A stretch of DNA of 64,000 nucleotides from Micromonospora pisi (lineage in GTDB: Bacteria > Actinomycetota > Actinomycetes > Mycobacteriales > Micromonosporaceae), in assembly GCF_003633685.1 (NCBI RefSeq), contig NZ_RBKT01000001.1, positions 8,122,001 to 8,186,000 of the forward strand. The letters run 5' to 3'. Position 1 is the stretch's first letter. Every line of letters starts with the position of its first letter. Of this stretch, positions 9,976 through 19,567 are shown piece by piece. A model generated the notes under the pieces. It was given only the letters and a program-made list of their open reading frames with translations. It ran no database searches and had not been told where the DNA came from. The position numbers and the translations under genes are program-made.

Positions 9976-10971
9976 GTGTCGCGGAGCCGCACCGAACGCC
10001 TGGTCAACCTGGTGATATGTCTGCTGTCCACGCGGCGGTTCCTGACCGCCGCCCAGATCGCCGCGACCGTGCCCGGTTACGAGCACGACGCCGACGACCC
10101 GCGCGACCACGAGGCGTTCCAGCGCAAGTTCGAGCGCGACAAGGCTGAGCTGCGGGAACTCGGGGTCCCGCTGGAGACGGGCACGGCGAGCGTGTTCGAC
10201 ACCGAGCCCGGTTACCGGATCGCCCACCGTGAGTACGCGCTGCCCGATATACCGCTGGAGCCGGACGAGGCCGCCGCGGTGGGGATCGCCGCCCGGCTCT
10301 GGCAGCACGCGGGCCTGGCCGCCGCCGCCTCCTCCGGCCTGGCGAAGCTGCGGGCCGCCGGTATCGACGTGGACCCGCAGGCGACGCTGGGCATGGAGCC
10401 GGTGGTCACCGTCGACCCCGCCTTCGCGCCGTTCACCGCCGCCGCCCGGGACCGTCGGGCGGTCACCTTCGACTACCGGGTTCCGGACGAGGACCAGCCC
10501 TCCACCCGGCGGCTGCAACCGTGGGGCGTGGTCTGCTGGCGGGCCCGCTGGTACGTGGTCGGTCATGACCTCGACCGGGCGGCGACCCGCTGTTTCCGGC
10601 TCTCCCGGGTCGTCGGCACGGTTCGGGTGACCGGACGCCCGGGCGGTTACCGCCCGCCCGAGGGCGTCGACCTGATCAGCCATGTCGCCCGCTGGTCCGG
10701 GCCGGTGGAGCGGACCGGTCGGGCCACCGTGCTGGTCCGCCCCGGCAGGGGAGCGGGCCTGCGGCGGTGGGCCCACGAGGTCACCTCCGGCCCGGACGGC
10801 GACCGGCTGGTGCTGCCGTACGCGGACCCGGAAGGGCTCGCCGGCACCCTCGTCGGTTACGGTCCCGACGTACGGGTGATCGATCCGCCGGAGGTACGGG
10901 AGGCGGTCATCCAACGCCTCAAGGAGATCACCACTCGGCATGACGTGGTGGCCAGCGGGGTGACCGGATGA
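9976..10971 (+). CDS. pafB: WYL-domain transcriptional regulator PafB
   Basis: 331 residues from a GTG start. It has an N-terminal winged HTH (SRTERLVNLVICLLSTRRFLTAAQIAATVPGY), then a WYL domain (TFDYRVPDEDQPSTRRLQPWGVVCWRARWYVVGHD) and a C-terminal WCX-type extension. With PafC it activates the LexA-independent DNA-damage regulon in mycobacteria. The longer open frame upstream is antisense to the CDF gene, so the GTG is preferred. pafC follows after 22 bp. Confidence 0.92.
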   Translation: MSRSRTERLVNLVICLLSTRRFLTAAQIAATVPGYEHDADDPRDHEAFQRKFERDKAELRELGVPLETGTASVFDTEPGYRIAHREYALPDIPLEPDEAAAVGIAARLWQHAGLAAAASSGLAKLRAAGIDVDPQATLGMEPVVTVDPAFAPFTAAARDRRAVTFDYRVPDEDQPSTRRLQPWGVVCWRARWYVVGHDLDRAATRCFRLSRVVGTVRVTGRPGGYRPPEGVDLISHVARWSGPVERTGRATVLVRPGRGAGLRRWAHEVTSGPDGDRLVLPYADPEGLAGTLVGYGPDVRVIDPPEVREAVIQRLKEITTRHDVVASGVTG

Positions 10972-10993
10972 GCGCGTGTGACGAGGGGACGTC

Positions 10994-11968
10994 ATGAGTG
11001 GATCACGGGCCTCGGCCGACCGACTGGCCCGGCTGCTCAACCTGGTGCCGTACCTGCTGGCGCGGCCCGGGATCGAGCTGGCCGAGGCAGCCACCGACCT
11101 GGGCGTCAGTGAACGCCAGCTGCGTGAGGACCTGGAGCTGCTCTGGGTCTGCGGCCTGCCCGGTTACGGTCCCGGTGACCTGATCGACATGGCTTTCGAC
11201 GGCGATCGGGTGACCATCACCTACGACGCCGGCATCGACCGGCCGCTGCGGTTGACCCCGGACGAGGCGCTCGCGTTGGTGGTCGCGCTCCGGATGCTGG
11301 CCGAGACGCCGGGGATCGCCAACCGGGACGCGATCGAGCGGGCGTTGGCCAAGATCGAGGACGCGGCGGGCGACCTGGCGGATGCGCCGGTCGAGGTCCG
11401 GATGCCGGGCGACTCCGACCAGGTCGAGGCGTTGCAGGGTGCGGTCAGGCGTGGACGGGCGCTGCGGATCACGTACTACACCGCCGCGCGGGACGAGACC
11501 AGCGAACGCACCATCGACCCGATCCGGGTCCTGATGGTCGGCGGCCGTGCCTACCTGGAGGCCTGGTGCCGGCGGGCCGAGGCGGTCCGGTTGTTCCGGG
11601 CCGACCGGATCGACGCGCAGACCGAGCTGGACGAGCCGGCCATGGCGCCGCCGCAGGCCCGGCTGCACGACCTCAGCGCCGGGGTCTTCCAACCGTCACC
11701 GGACCTGCCACTGGTCACCCTCCGGGTCGGCCGCGGAGGTCGGTGGATCACCGAGTACTACCCCTGTGAGCGGGTCGAGCCCGACGGTGAGCAGTGGCTG
11801 GTCTCCCTGCGGGTGACCGACCTCGACTGGGCCCGCAGGTTCGTGCTCGGTCTCGGGCCGGAGGTCACCGTGGTCTCGCCGATCGACCTCGTCGAGCAGG
11901 TACGCGACCAGGCCGCCGCGGCGCTTGACGCGTACGCCGTTCCGGCGCCGGTCTCGGCCGGGCACTAG
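10994..11968 (+). CDS. pafC: WYL-domain transcriptional regulator PafC
   Basis: 324 residues, tightly downstream of pafB and its partner in the PafBC activator. It has an HTH region at residues about 8-45 (SADRLARLLNLVPYLLARPGIELAEAATDLGVSERQLREDLELL). A WYL domain follows (LRITYYTAARDETSERTIDPIRVLMVGGRAYLEAWCRRAEAVRLFRADRI), then a WCX extension. Confidence 0.92.
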   Translation: MSGSRASADRLARLLNLVPYLLARPGIELAEAATDLGVSERQLREDLELLWVCGLPGYGPGDLIDMAFDGDRVTITYDAGIDRPLRLTPDEALALVVALRMLAETPGIANRDAIERALAKIEDAAGDLADAPVEVRMPGDSDQVEALQGAVRRGRALRITYYTAARDETSERTIDPIRVLMVGGRAYLEAWCRRAEAVRLFRADRIDAQTELDEPAMAPPQARLHDLSAGVFQPSPDLPLVTLRVGRGGRWITEYYPCERVEPDGEQWLVSLRVTDLDWARRFVLGLGPEVTVVSPIDLVEQVRDQAAAALDAYAVPAPVSAGH

Positions 11969-11978
11969 GCTGACCGAC

Positions 11979-12227
11979 GTGGTGACCTGGATCGTGCTTG
12001 CGGTGGTACTTTTCGCCTTGGTGCTGCTGGTGCTGGCGGTTCGTCCGTTGTTGACCCGGCTACCCGCGCTGGAGCGGGCCGCGCTGGCCTTGTTGCGGCG
12101 TCAGGAGCAGGTCGAGGCGCTCGGTTCACGGGCGCAGGCGATGCAGGAGCAACTGCTCACCCTGCAACGGCAGGCCGAGGTGGCCCAGCGGCGCCTTCTG
12201 CTGATCAAGGCCAAGCACGGGGAGTGA
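11979..12227 (+). CDS. Small membrane-anchored coiled-coil protein
   Basis: 82 residues from a GTG start 11 bp after pafC, so co-transcribed with it. One N-terminal transmembrane helix (residues about 2-25, WIVLAVVLFALVLLVLAV) is followed by a charged helix predicted to coil (ERAALALLRRQEQVEALGSRAQAMQEQLLTLQRQAEVAQRRLLLIKAK). Similar small proteins commonly separate pafC from tatA in actinomycetes; no function is known to me. Confidence 0.8.
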   Translation: MVTWIVLAVVLFALVLLVLAVRPLLTRLPALERAALALLRRQEQVEALGSRAQAMQEQLLTLQRQAEVAQRRLLLIKAKHGE

Positions 12228-12425
12228 CCGACTCGTCGGTGCCGCCGGGGAATGGCCGGCCCGGTGGGGGGAGTGGCTCCGATGCGGGTTGACGGAGCGT
12301 CGTAGTTGGTCAAGACTTCACCGACTGGATGCAACTGGCAGCGTCCAGTCGGGTGGCACGGTCCGGATACACACGTACGATAGGGCCCGACACTCGCAAT
12401 CCACGAAGACCGACTGGAGCTTTCC

Positions 12426-12725
12426 ATGGGTGCCCTCAAGCCGTGGCACATCGCCGTACTTGTGGTCGTGCTGATCCTGCTCTTCGGCGCGAAGCGGCTC
12501 CCCGACGCGGCCCGCTCGCTTGGCCGTTCGCTGCGCATCATCAAGGCCGAGACCAAGAGCCTCGCCGACGATGACAAGGACCTGGCCGAGAAGGCCGACG
12601 CCCAGCACAGCCGTCAGCCGTACACGCCGGACCCGGTGATCCAGCCGAGCAGCGTGCACCAGCAGGGTTACCAGCCGCCCGCGCCGCCGGTCAACGACCC
12701 GGTGCAGCGCGTCCGCGACAACTGA
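12426..12725 (+). CDS. tatA: Twin-arginine translocase subunit TatA
   Basis: 99 residues. An N-terminal membrane helix (residues about 5-22) ends in FGAKRLPDAARSLGRSLRIIKAE, the TatA/E hinge (FGxKRLP) and amphipathic helix. A polar tail rich in Pro, Gln and His follows. It forms the variable pore for folded twin-arginine substrates. tatC begins 18 bp downstream, so they form an operon. Confidence 0.95.
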   Translation: MGALKPWHIAVLVVVLILLFGAKRLPDAARSLGRSLRIIKAETKSLADDDKDLAEKADAQHSRQPYTPDPVIQPSSVHQQGYQPPAPPVNDPVQRVRDN

Positions 12726-12743
12726 CCCGGGGGCCCGAGCACC

Positions 12744-13676
12744 GTGGCCTTCGCACTCCGCAAGCGCGGTCCGACGAAGTTCGAGCGGGCCTCGGACGGC
12801 TCGATGACCCTCATCGAGCACATCCGCGAGCTGCGCAACCGGCTCTTCCGCGCCTCGCTGGCGATCCTGGTCGGTTTCGGAGTCGGTTTCTGGCTCGCTA
12901 CGCCGGTCCGCGAGCTGCTCCAGCAGCCCTACTGTGATCTGCCGGGCTCGAAACGCGCGGATGGCACGTGTGAGTTCGTGCAGCTCGGCGTCGCCGACGT
13001 GTTCCTTCTCGACCTGAAGATCGCGCTCTGGGTTGGGCTGATCGTCGCGGGACCGGTGTGGCTCTACCAGCTCTGGGCGTTCATCGCGCCCGGACTGCAC
13101 CGGCACGAGCGCAAGTACGCCTACTTCTTCACGGCGATCGCCGCCCCGCTTTTCGCCGCCGGTGCGTTCCTCGCGTTCTTCGTCGTACGTAAGGGCCTGG
13201 AATTCCTGATCGGCTTCTCCGGCAGCAACATCGACACGACGCTGGAGATCACCCGCTACATCTCGTTCGTCACCAACTTGATCCTGCTCTTCGGGGTGGC
13301 ATTCGAGTTCCCACTGGTGATCCTGATGCTCAACTTCGTCGGGATCGCCAGCGGTCGGCGGTTGCTGAGCTGGTGGCGGGTCGTCATCTTCCTGTTCTTC
13401 GCCTTCTCCGCGGTCGTCACGCCGACCCCGGACCCGTTCGGTATGACCGCGTTGGCACTCTGCCTCTGCGTGCTCTACTTCGCCGCGGTCGGGGTCGCGT
13501 TCATCAACGACAAGCGGCGGGGGCGGGGCAAGGAGGTTTACGCCGGTCTGGACGACGACGAGGTCTCGCCGTTGACGCACGAACCGGAGCCGGTCGAGGC
13601 CGGGGCGCGGGTCGACGCGGTCGCGCCGGTCGCCCCGCCGCAGCCGATCGACAGCCGCTACGACGACATGACCTGA
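12744..13676 (+). CDS. tatC: Twin-arginine translocase subunit TatC
   Basis: 310 residues from a GTG start with six transmembrane helices. The early signature MTLIEHIRELRNRLFRASLAIL (HxxELRxR) and the PxxFGMTALALC region are those of TatC, which recognises twin-arginine signal peptides and recruits TatA. The last ~55 residues are an acidic and proline-rich cytoplasmic tail typical of actinobacteria. Confidence 0.96.
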   Translation: MAFALRKRGPTKFERASDGSMTLIEHIRELRNRLFRASLAILVGFGVGFWLATPVRELLQQPYCDLPGSKRADGTCEFVQLGVADVFLLDLKIALWVGLIVAGPVWLYQLWAFIAPGLHRHERKYAYFFTAIAAPLFAAGAFLAFFVVRKGLEFLIGFSGSNIDTTLEITRYISFVTNLILLFGVAFEFPLVILMLNFVGIASGRRLLSWWRVVIFLFFAFSAVVTPTPDPFGMTALALCLCVLYFAAVGVAFINDKRRGRGKEVYAGLDDDEVSPLTHEPEPVEAGARVDAVAPVAPPQPIDSRYDDMT

Positions 13677-13757
13677 GGGCAGTCACCACGACCATGACCT
13701 GACGGTCAACACCGCCCGGCGAACGAGGGATCCTGCTCCTCGGCGCCGGGCGGTACC

Positions 13758-14717
13758 GTGCTCGCCGTGACCGCCCCTGATCATCGTGATCCGACCCGCC
13801 CCGCGTCCACCCCGCTCGGTGACGGTCCGGTCGCCGTACTGGCCAACCCCACTGCTGGCCGGGGGCGGCACCGGGACCTGCTTCCCGCCGTACTGGCCCG
13901 GTTGGAGGCGGCCGGTCGGTCGGTGCGGCTGTTGGAGGCGGGTACCGCGGTACAGGCCCAGGAGAGCTGTCACGCGGCCGTAGCGGACGGCGCCGCCGCA
14001 CTCGTGGCGGTCGGCGGCGACGGCACGGTGCACCTGGCGCTTCAGGCGGTCGCCGGCACCCCGGTCGGGTTCGGCCCGGTGCCGGTCGGCACCGGCAACG
14101 ACTTCGCGGTGGAGACCGGATTTCCGGCGGATCCGCTCGCCGCCGCAGGGGTGGTCGCCGACGCGTTGCGGGTCGGTCGAACCCGTCCGGTCGACCTGGC
14201 CCGGCTGACCGGCCCCGGCCCCGGCACCCGGTGGTACGGCGCTGTGCTCGGCGCGGGATTCGACGCGATCGTCAACGAGCGGGCGAACCGGATGCGCTGG
14301 CCGCGCGGCAGACGGCGCTACGACGTGGCGATCCTGGTGGAGTTGGCCCGACTCCGGCCACGCTCCTACGTGATGCGGCTGGACGGGGTCGAGCACCGGT
14401 TCGACGGGGTGCTGGTGGCGATCGGGAACTGTGCCAGTTACGGCGGCGGCATGCGGATCTGTCCGGACGCCGATCCCGCTGACGGACTGCTCGACGTGGT
14501 GGTCGCCGGGGCGGTGGGTCGGGGCACACTGATGCGGATCAAGCCGCGGGTCTATCGGGGTACGCACGTCGACCACCCGATGGTGCGGGGTTACCGCGCC
14601 CGGCGGGTCGAACTCGACGCCGCCGAGGAGATCGTCGGGTATGCCGACGGCGAGCGGATCGGCCCGCTGCCGGTGACGGTCACGGCCGTACCCGGCGCGG
14701 TGCGACTGCTCCGCTGA
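13758..14717 (+). CDS. Diacylglycerol/sphingosine kinase-type lipid kinase
   Basis: 319 residues; GTG at 13758, with another GTG three codons on. It has the DAGK catalytic fold: VAVLANPTAGRGRH (NPxxG) at residues about 25-38, VAVGGDGTVHLALQ (GGDGT) at about 95, and PVGTGNDFA. It likely phosphorylates a lipid such as diacylglycerol or a prenol/glycolipid precursor in the membrane; the substrate cannot be told. Confidence 0.88.
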   Translation: MLAVTAPDHRDPTRPASTPLGDGPVAVLANPTAGRGRHRDLLPAVLARLEAAGRSVRLLEAGTAVQAQESCHAAVADGAAALVAVGGDGTVHLALQAVAGTPVGFGPVPVGTGNDFAVETGFPADPLAAAGVVADALRVGRTRPVDLARLTGPGPGTRWYGAVLGAGFDAIVNERANRMRWPRGRRRYDVAILVELARLRPRSYVMRLDGVEHRFDGVLVAIGNCASYGGGMRICPDADPADGLLDVVVAGAVGRGTLMRIKPRVYRGTHVDHPMVRGYRARRVELDAAEEIVGYADGERIGPLPVTVTAVPGAVRLLR

Positions 14718-14759
14718 GCGGCCGGTCGCGGGAACGGGATCGGCCCCGCCCGCCGTCAG

Positions 14760-15542
14760 TCAGTCGTTCTTGCCGATCGCCAGGTCGATGACCGCGCCCA
14801 GTCCGTTCGCCCGGCCGGCCTCGGCGGCCGGCAGCACCAGTGCGGCACAGCCGGCGCGGACCGCACCCGCGTCCGCTGGGCTGTCGCCGACCATCAGCGC
14901 CCGCTCCGGGTCGACCCGCAGCGCGGCGCAGGCCCGCCGGAAGATGTCCGGGTCGGGCTTGCAGCGGCCCACCTCGTATGAGAGCACGTATGCGTCGATC
15001 AGTTCGTCGAGGCCCCAGGCGGCAAAGTGCGGCCGGATGTCGAAGCCGATGTTGCTGACCACCGCGACCGGGATCTCAGCCGCCCGGAGCGTGTGCAGGG
15101 CGGCCGCGGTGTCGGTGTAGGGCACCCACCCCTCGGGGCGGAGCAGTCGCTCGTAGAGCGCCTCGGCAAGCCCTTCGACCCCGGTGTTCACCGTGCCGGC
15201 GAGCCCGGTGTACGCGGCCCGGTGGGCGTACTCGTAGAGGTCACGGTTGGCCCACACCTCGGCCAGTTGCGGCGGGATCCGGTTCGGCAGCGGTCCACCG
15301 GCCCGACCGGCGGTGATCAACCGGTCGGCGAGGATGGTGGCCCGGCCCCGGTCGAGCGCGGTTCCGCACTCGGCGGCACCGGCGACGACCCAGGAGATCG
15401 GATCCTCGACCTGGGCGAGCGTGCCGTGGAAGTCGAAGAGCACCGCCTCGACCGGCCGGCGTGGTGGTGCCGTGATCGCGCTGGCGGGTCCGCTCGGCGT
15501 ACGGGGCTTGGGCGGTTCGGCATGGTCCGGCACGTCGTGCAC
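14760..15542 (-). CDS. HAD-family hydrolase with DxH variant of motif I
   Basis: About 260 residues from the GTG at 15542; earlier and later GTG starts exist. HAD motifs are VLFDFHGTL (motif I), VVSNIGFD (motif II), KPDPDIFRRA (motif III Lys) and MVGDSPADAGAV (motif IV). The nucleophile Asp is present, but the second Asp of DxDxT, normally the general acid, is His (DFHGT). This may mean altered chemistry, as in non-phosphatase HADs. Convergent with the lipid kinase gene; no operon partner. Confidence 0.85.
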   Translation of the reverse strand: MHDVPDHAEPPKPRTPSGPASAITAPPRRPVEAVLFDFHGTLAQVEDPISWVVAGAAECGTALDRGRATILADRLITAGRAGGPLPNRIPPQLAEVWANRDLYEYAHRAAYTGLAGTVNTGVEGLAEALYERLLRPEGWVPYTDTAAALHTLRAAEIPVAVVSNIGFDIRPHFAAWGLDELIDAYVLSYEVGRCKPDPDIFRRACAALRVDPERALMVGDSPADAGAVRAGCAALVLPAAEAGRANGLGAVIDLAIGKND

Positions 15543-15619
15543 CCTACCGACCGGGTCCGACCCGTCTGTTCGACGGCCTCGCCAACCGCGTGCTGTCGGC
15601 ACGCACTAATCTTGACCCT

Positions 15620-18466
15620 ATGTCGAGCCCCGCCGAGCGGTACGCAGCGGCGCGCCGCCGGGCCGCGCAGGTCAGCAACTTTCCCGCGCTGGAAGAGTTC
15701 GCCCTCGATCTAGGGTTTGATCTTGATGATTTCCAGCGCTCAGCGTGCGAGGCGCTGGAGCGGGGCAGCGGGGTTCTGGTCTGTGCCCCGACCGGTGCCG
15801 GCAAGACCGTGGTCGGCGAGTTCGCCGTCCACCTGGCGCTGCGCGACCGCCCGACGGCGGTGGGCGTGGACGGCCCCGTGGTCGACGGTGACCTGGTCAC
15901 CGGGGACAACGCGGTGGTCGCCCGCTCCGAGCCGGTACGGAAGTGCTTCTACACGACGCCGATCAAGGCGCTGTCGAACCAGAAGTACCACGACCTGGTC
16001 GACCGGTACGGCGCCGACAAGGTCGGCCTGCTGACCGGCGACAACGCGATCAACGGCGACGCCCCGGTGGTGGTGATGACCACCGAGGTGCTGCGCAACA
16101 TGCTCTACGCCGGCTCCGCGACCCTGGCCGGCCTGGCCTACGTGGTGATGGACGAGGTGCACTACCTCGCCGACCGGTTCCGGGGCGGGGTCTGGGAAGA
16201 GGTGATCATCCACCTGCCGGAGTCGGTGACCCTGGTGTCGCTCTCGGCCACCGTCTCCAACGCCGAGGAGTTCGCCGACTGGCTGGTCACCGTACGGGGC
16301 GAGACCGAGGTGGTGGTCAGCGAGCACCGACCGGTCCCGCTCTGGCAGCACATGCTCGTCGGCCGGCGCAACTTCGACCTCTTCCATGACGCCGACGCGG
16401 CGCGTAAGCACGACGTCCACCCCGAACTGCTCCGTTACACCCGGGAGATGCTGCGCCGGCTGGAACTGGGCGACGGCCGTACCCACGGGCCGGGCTGGGG
16501 GCGCAGCGGCGGCCGTGGACCACGTTGGCACGGTCCCTTGCGGCACGAGATCGTCGAGCGGCTGCAACGCGAGGAACTGCTGCCGGCGATCCTGTTCATC
16601 TTCAGCCGGGCCGGCTGTGACGCGGCGGTCCAGCAGTGCCTCGCCGCCGGGCTGCGGCTGACCACGCCGGAGGAGCGGGTCGAGATCCGTCGGGTGGTCG
16701 AGGGGCGGATCACCAGCATCCCCGCCGAGGACCTCGCGGTGCTCGGCTACTGGGAGTGGCTCGACGGGCTGGAGCGCGGTCTCGCCGCCCACCACGCCGG
16801 CATGCTGCCCGCCTTCAAGGAGGTGGTCGAGGAACTCTTCGTCCGGGGACTGGTGAAGGCGGTCTTCGCCACTGAGACCCTGGCGCTGGGAATCAACATG
16901 CCGGCTCGGTGTGTGGTGCTGGAGCGACTGGTGAAGTTCAACGGCGAGGCCCACGTGGACCTGACGCCGGGGGAGTACACGCAGCTCACCGGCCGGGCCG
17001 GGCGTCGGGGGATCGACGTCGAGGGGCACGCGGTGGTGGTCTGGTCGCCGGAGGTGGACCCCCGGCAGGTGGCCGGGCTGGCGTCCACCCGGACCTATCC
17101 GCTCCGGTCGAGCTTCCGGCCGTCGTACAACATGGCGGTCAACCTGGTCGGCTCGGTCGGCGCCGAGCCGGCCCGGGTGCTGCTGGAGTCGTCGTTCGCG
17201 CAGTTCCAGGCGGACCGCTCGGTGGTCGGCCTCGCCCGCCAGGTGCAGCGCAACGTGGAGACGATGGAGGCGTACGCGGCCGAGGCGCAGTGCCACCACG
17301 GCGACTTCGACGAGTACTTCTCGCTCCGTTCGATGATCGGGGAGCGGGAACGGGCGCTCAACCGGCAGGGGCAGACCCAGCGCCGCAACGCCGCCGTAAC
17401 CGCGCTGGAGCGGCTGCGGGTGGGTGACGTGATCCGGGTGCCGACCGGGCGTCGGGCCGGCCTCGCGGTGGTGCTCGAACCGGGTGCCCCCGGGTTCGGA
17501 GAGCCCCGCCCGCTGGTGCTCACCCAGGACCGGTGGGCGGGCCGGGTCACCCCGGCCGACTTCACGACGCCTGCCGAGGTGCTGGCCCGGATCCGGGTGC
17601 CGAAGAACTTCAACCACCGCTCGCCGGCGGCCCGGCGGGACCTGGGGGCGGAGCTGAACAGCCTTGGGCTGGACCGCCGTTCCCGGCGGGGCGCCCGGGG
17701 ACGTGGCGGTGCGGGTGAGGACGACCGGCTGGCGCAGTTGCGCGCCGAACTACGCCGGCACCCCTGCCACGCCTGCAACGAACGGGAGGAGCACGCCCGC
17801 TGGGCGGAGCGCCGTCGCCGGCTGGAGCGGGACACGGACGAGCTTCGTGAGCGGGTGGCCGGCCGGACCGGCTCGCTCGCTCGTACCTTCGACCGGATCT
17901 GTGGCCTGCTCGCCGCGCGCGGCTACCTGACCGCGGACGGCGAGGTGACCGACGCGGGCCGGATGCTCGGTCGGATCTGGACCGAGGCGGACCTCCTGGT
18001 CGCCGAGTGCCTGCGGCGCGGGATTTGGGACGGGCTAGCCCCGGCCGAACTGGCGGCGGCGGTCTCGGTGGTGGTGTTCGAGGCGCGGCGGGACAGCGAG
18101 GAGCGGGCCTCGGTGCCGCGCGGCGGTGTCTCCGACGCCGTCGACGCCACCCTGCAGCTCTGGAGTGAGCTGGAGGCCGACGAGGCGTCCCGGGGGCTGG
18201 AATCGACCCGTGAGCCGGATTTGGGGTTCGCCTGGCCGATCTACCGGTGGGCCCGGGGAGAGGCCCTGACCAAGGTGCTGGGCAGCGGGCACAACCTCGA
18301 CGGCGATATGCCCGCCGGCGATTTCGTCCGTTGGACCCGGCAGGTTGTCGACCTGCTCGGCCAGCTCTCGAACGCGGCCGGCGCCAGCGCCGAGCTGCGG
18401 GCTACCGCTCGTCAGGCAATGGTGGCGATAAACCGAGGAGTTCTCGCGTATCACGCGGCGACGTGA
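15620..18466 (+). CDS. helY: Ski2-like DEAD/DEAH-box helicase, HelY family
   Basis: 948 residues. RecA domain 1 has Walker A APTGAGKT (residues about 56-63) and Walker B/motif II MDEVHYL; motif III LSATVSN. RecA domain 2 has ILFIFSRAGCDAA, HHAGMLPAFKE, FATETLALGINMPA and TGRAGRRGID. A C-terminal DSHCT-like region follows. The family includes yeast Mtr4/Ski2 and mycobacterial HelY, RNA/DNA helicases linked to RNA turnover. It commonly lies near tatAC and pafBC in actinomycetes. The ATG eleven codons into the open frame fits the family start. Confidence 0.93.
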   Translation: MSSPAERYAAARRRAAQVSNFPALEEFALDLGFDLDDFQRSACEALERGSGVLVCAPTGAGKTVVGEFAVHLALRDRPTAVGVDGPVVDGDLVTGDNAVVARSEPVRKCFYTTPIKALSNQKYHDLVDRYGADKVGLLTGDNAINGDAPVVVMTTEVLRNMLYAGSATLAGLAYVVMDEVHYLADRFRGGVWEEVIIHLPESVTLVSLSATVSNAEEFADWLVTVRGETEVVVSEHRPVPLWQHMLVGRRNFDLFHDADAARKHDVHPELLRYTREMLRRLELGDGRTHGPGWGRSGGRGPRWHGPLRHEIVERLQREELLPAILFIFSRAGCDAAVQQCLAAGLRLTTPEERVEIRRVVEGRITSIPAEDLAVLGYWEWLDGLERGLAAHHAGMLPAFKEVVEELFVRGLVKAVFATETLALGINMPARCVVLERLVKFNGEAHVDLTPGEYTQLTGRAGRRGIDVEGHAVVVWSPEVDPRQVAGLASTRTYPLRSSFRPSYNMAVNLVGSVGAEPARVLLESSFAQFQADRSVVGLARQVQRNVETMEAYAAEAQCHHGDFDEYFSLRSMIGERERALNRQGQTQRRNAAVTALERLRVGDVIRVPTGRRAGLAVVLEPGAPGFGEPRPLVLTQDRWAGRVTPADFTTPAEVLARIRVPKNFNHRSPAARRDLGAELNSLGLDRRSRRGARGRGGAGEDDRLAQLRAELRRHPCHACNEREEHARWAERRRRLERDTDELRERVAGRTGSLARTFDRICGLLAARGYLTADGEVTDAGRMLGRIWTEADLLVAECLRRGIWDGLAPAELAAAVSVVVFEARRDSEERASVPRGGVSDAVDATLQLWSELEADEASRGLESTREPDLGFAWPIYRWARGEALTKVLGSGHNLDGDMPAGDFVRWTRQVVDLLGQLSNAAGASAELRATARQAMVAINRGVLAYHAAT

Positions 18467-18648
18467 GCGGGCGATCAGCTCTCCGGTTACTCTCGGCAAA
18501 CTTCGGTTGATCTAGCCGGCACGATCCGGCATTTCTCCGCCATCTGCCCCGATGTTCATGATCTTGCGCTTGCGCCTGGTCACCAGCTTGATCATCATGC
18601 CTGGGAAAGACACAGTGCATCCAGATGACAAGGCGAACAGGGGCAAGC

Positions 18649-19434
18649 ATGGCCGAGATTCATCACTTCGCGTACGGGTGGTTGACCCCGTCCGCGAGCT
18701 ATCTCCTGGCGGTGCTCGGTTCCGCGCTCGGGCTCACCTGCACCGTCCGGCTGCGCCAGGCGTCGAACGCCCGCCAGCGGGTCTGGTGGCTGATCCTGGC
18801 CGCCTGGGCGATCGGTGGCACCGCGATCTGGACCATGCACTTCATGGCGATGCTCGGCTTCTCCGTGGTCGGTACCGCGATTCGCTACGACATCGGCCTC
18901 ACCGCAGCGAGCGCGGTGCTCGCCGTGGTGACCGTCGGCATCGGGCTCTTCGTCGTCGGCCTGGGCCGGACGTCGGTGGTGAAGGTCCTGATCGGCGGTC
19001 TCTTCACCGGGCTGGGCGTCGCCGCCATGCACTACGTCGGCATGGCCGCGATGCGGCTCAACGGGCATGTCGCCTACGGACGTGACCGTGTCATCGCCTC
19101 GGTGGTGATCGCGGTCGTCGCCGCCACCGTGGCCCTCTGGCTCGCGGTGACGGTAAGGGGCCGGTGGGCCATCGCCGGCTCGGCGCTGGTGATGGGGATC
19201 GCGGTGAGCGGCATGCACTACACCGGCATGTCGGCGATGTCGGTGCAGCTGCACGACCGGATCAGCGGCGCGCAGCCGGGCGCGAGCGCGTCGACGCTGC
19301 TGCTGCCGATCGTGCTCACCGTCATCTTCGGACTGATCACGCTGGTCTACGCGGTGCTCGCCGCACCCACCGAGGAGGACCGGGCCGCCGTCGCGTACCT
19401 GAACGTGCGCGGTGTCACCGACCGCGTCTCCTGA
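18649..19434 (+). CDS. MHYT-domain integral membrane sensor
   Basis: 261 residues, about seven transmembrane helices. The MHYT signatures are present: HFAYGWLTP at the N-terminus, then WTMHFMAML, MHYVGMAAM and MHYTGMSAM, whose Met and His residues are proposed to bind copper or a diatomic gas. No GGDEF, EAL or kinase domain is attached, so the output partner is unknown. The start is preceded by AGGGGC and lies about 180 bp after the helicase gene. Confidence 0.9.
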   Translation: MAEIHHFAYGWLTPSASYLLAVLGSALGLTCTVRLRQASNARQRVWWLILAAWAIGGTAIWTMHFMAMLGFSVVGTAIRYDIGLTAASAVLAVVTVGIGLFVVGLGRTSVVKVLIGGLFTGLGVAAMHYVGMAAMRLNGHVAYGRDRVIASVVIAVVAATVALWLAVTVRGRWAIAGSALVMGIAVSGMHYTGMSAMSVQLHDRISGAQPGASASTLLLPIVLTVIFGLITLVYAVLAAPTEEDRAAVAYLNVRGVTDRVS

Positions 19435-19499
19435 CCCTTCCCCGAACCCCCACCCGGTGGGCCACCGCTGACGAGCGCGCACGGCTGATGCCGGGCCGT

Positions 19500-19560
19500 C
19501 GCGGGCCCGCTCCTCCCGACGGGCGCGGCGTAGCCGTTCCCGGCCAGGAGCGGGCCCGCG
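19500..19560. terminator. Long inverted repeat between convergent genes
   Basis: A perfect 15-bp inverted repeat (CGCGGGCCCGCTCCT at 19500-19514 and its complement at 19546-19560) with a 31-nt loop lies between the convergent MHYT and exonuclease genes. It lacks a T tract, as is common for actinobacterial factor-independent terminators. It would work in both directions. Confidence 0.55.
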
Positions 19561-19567
19561 GCGGGGC

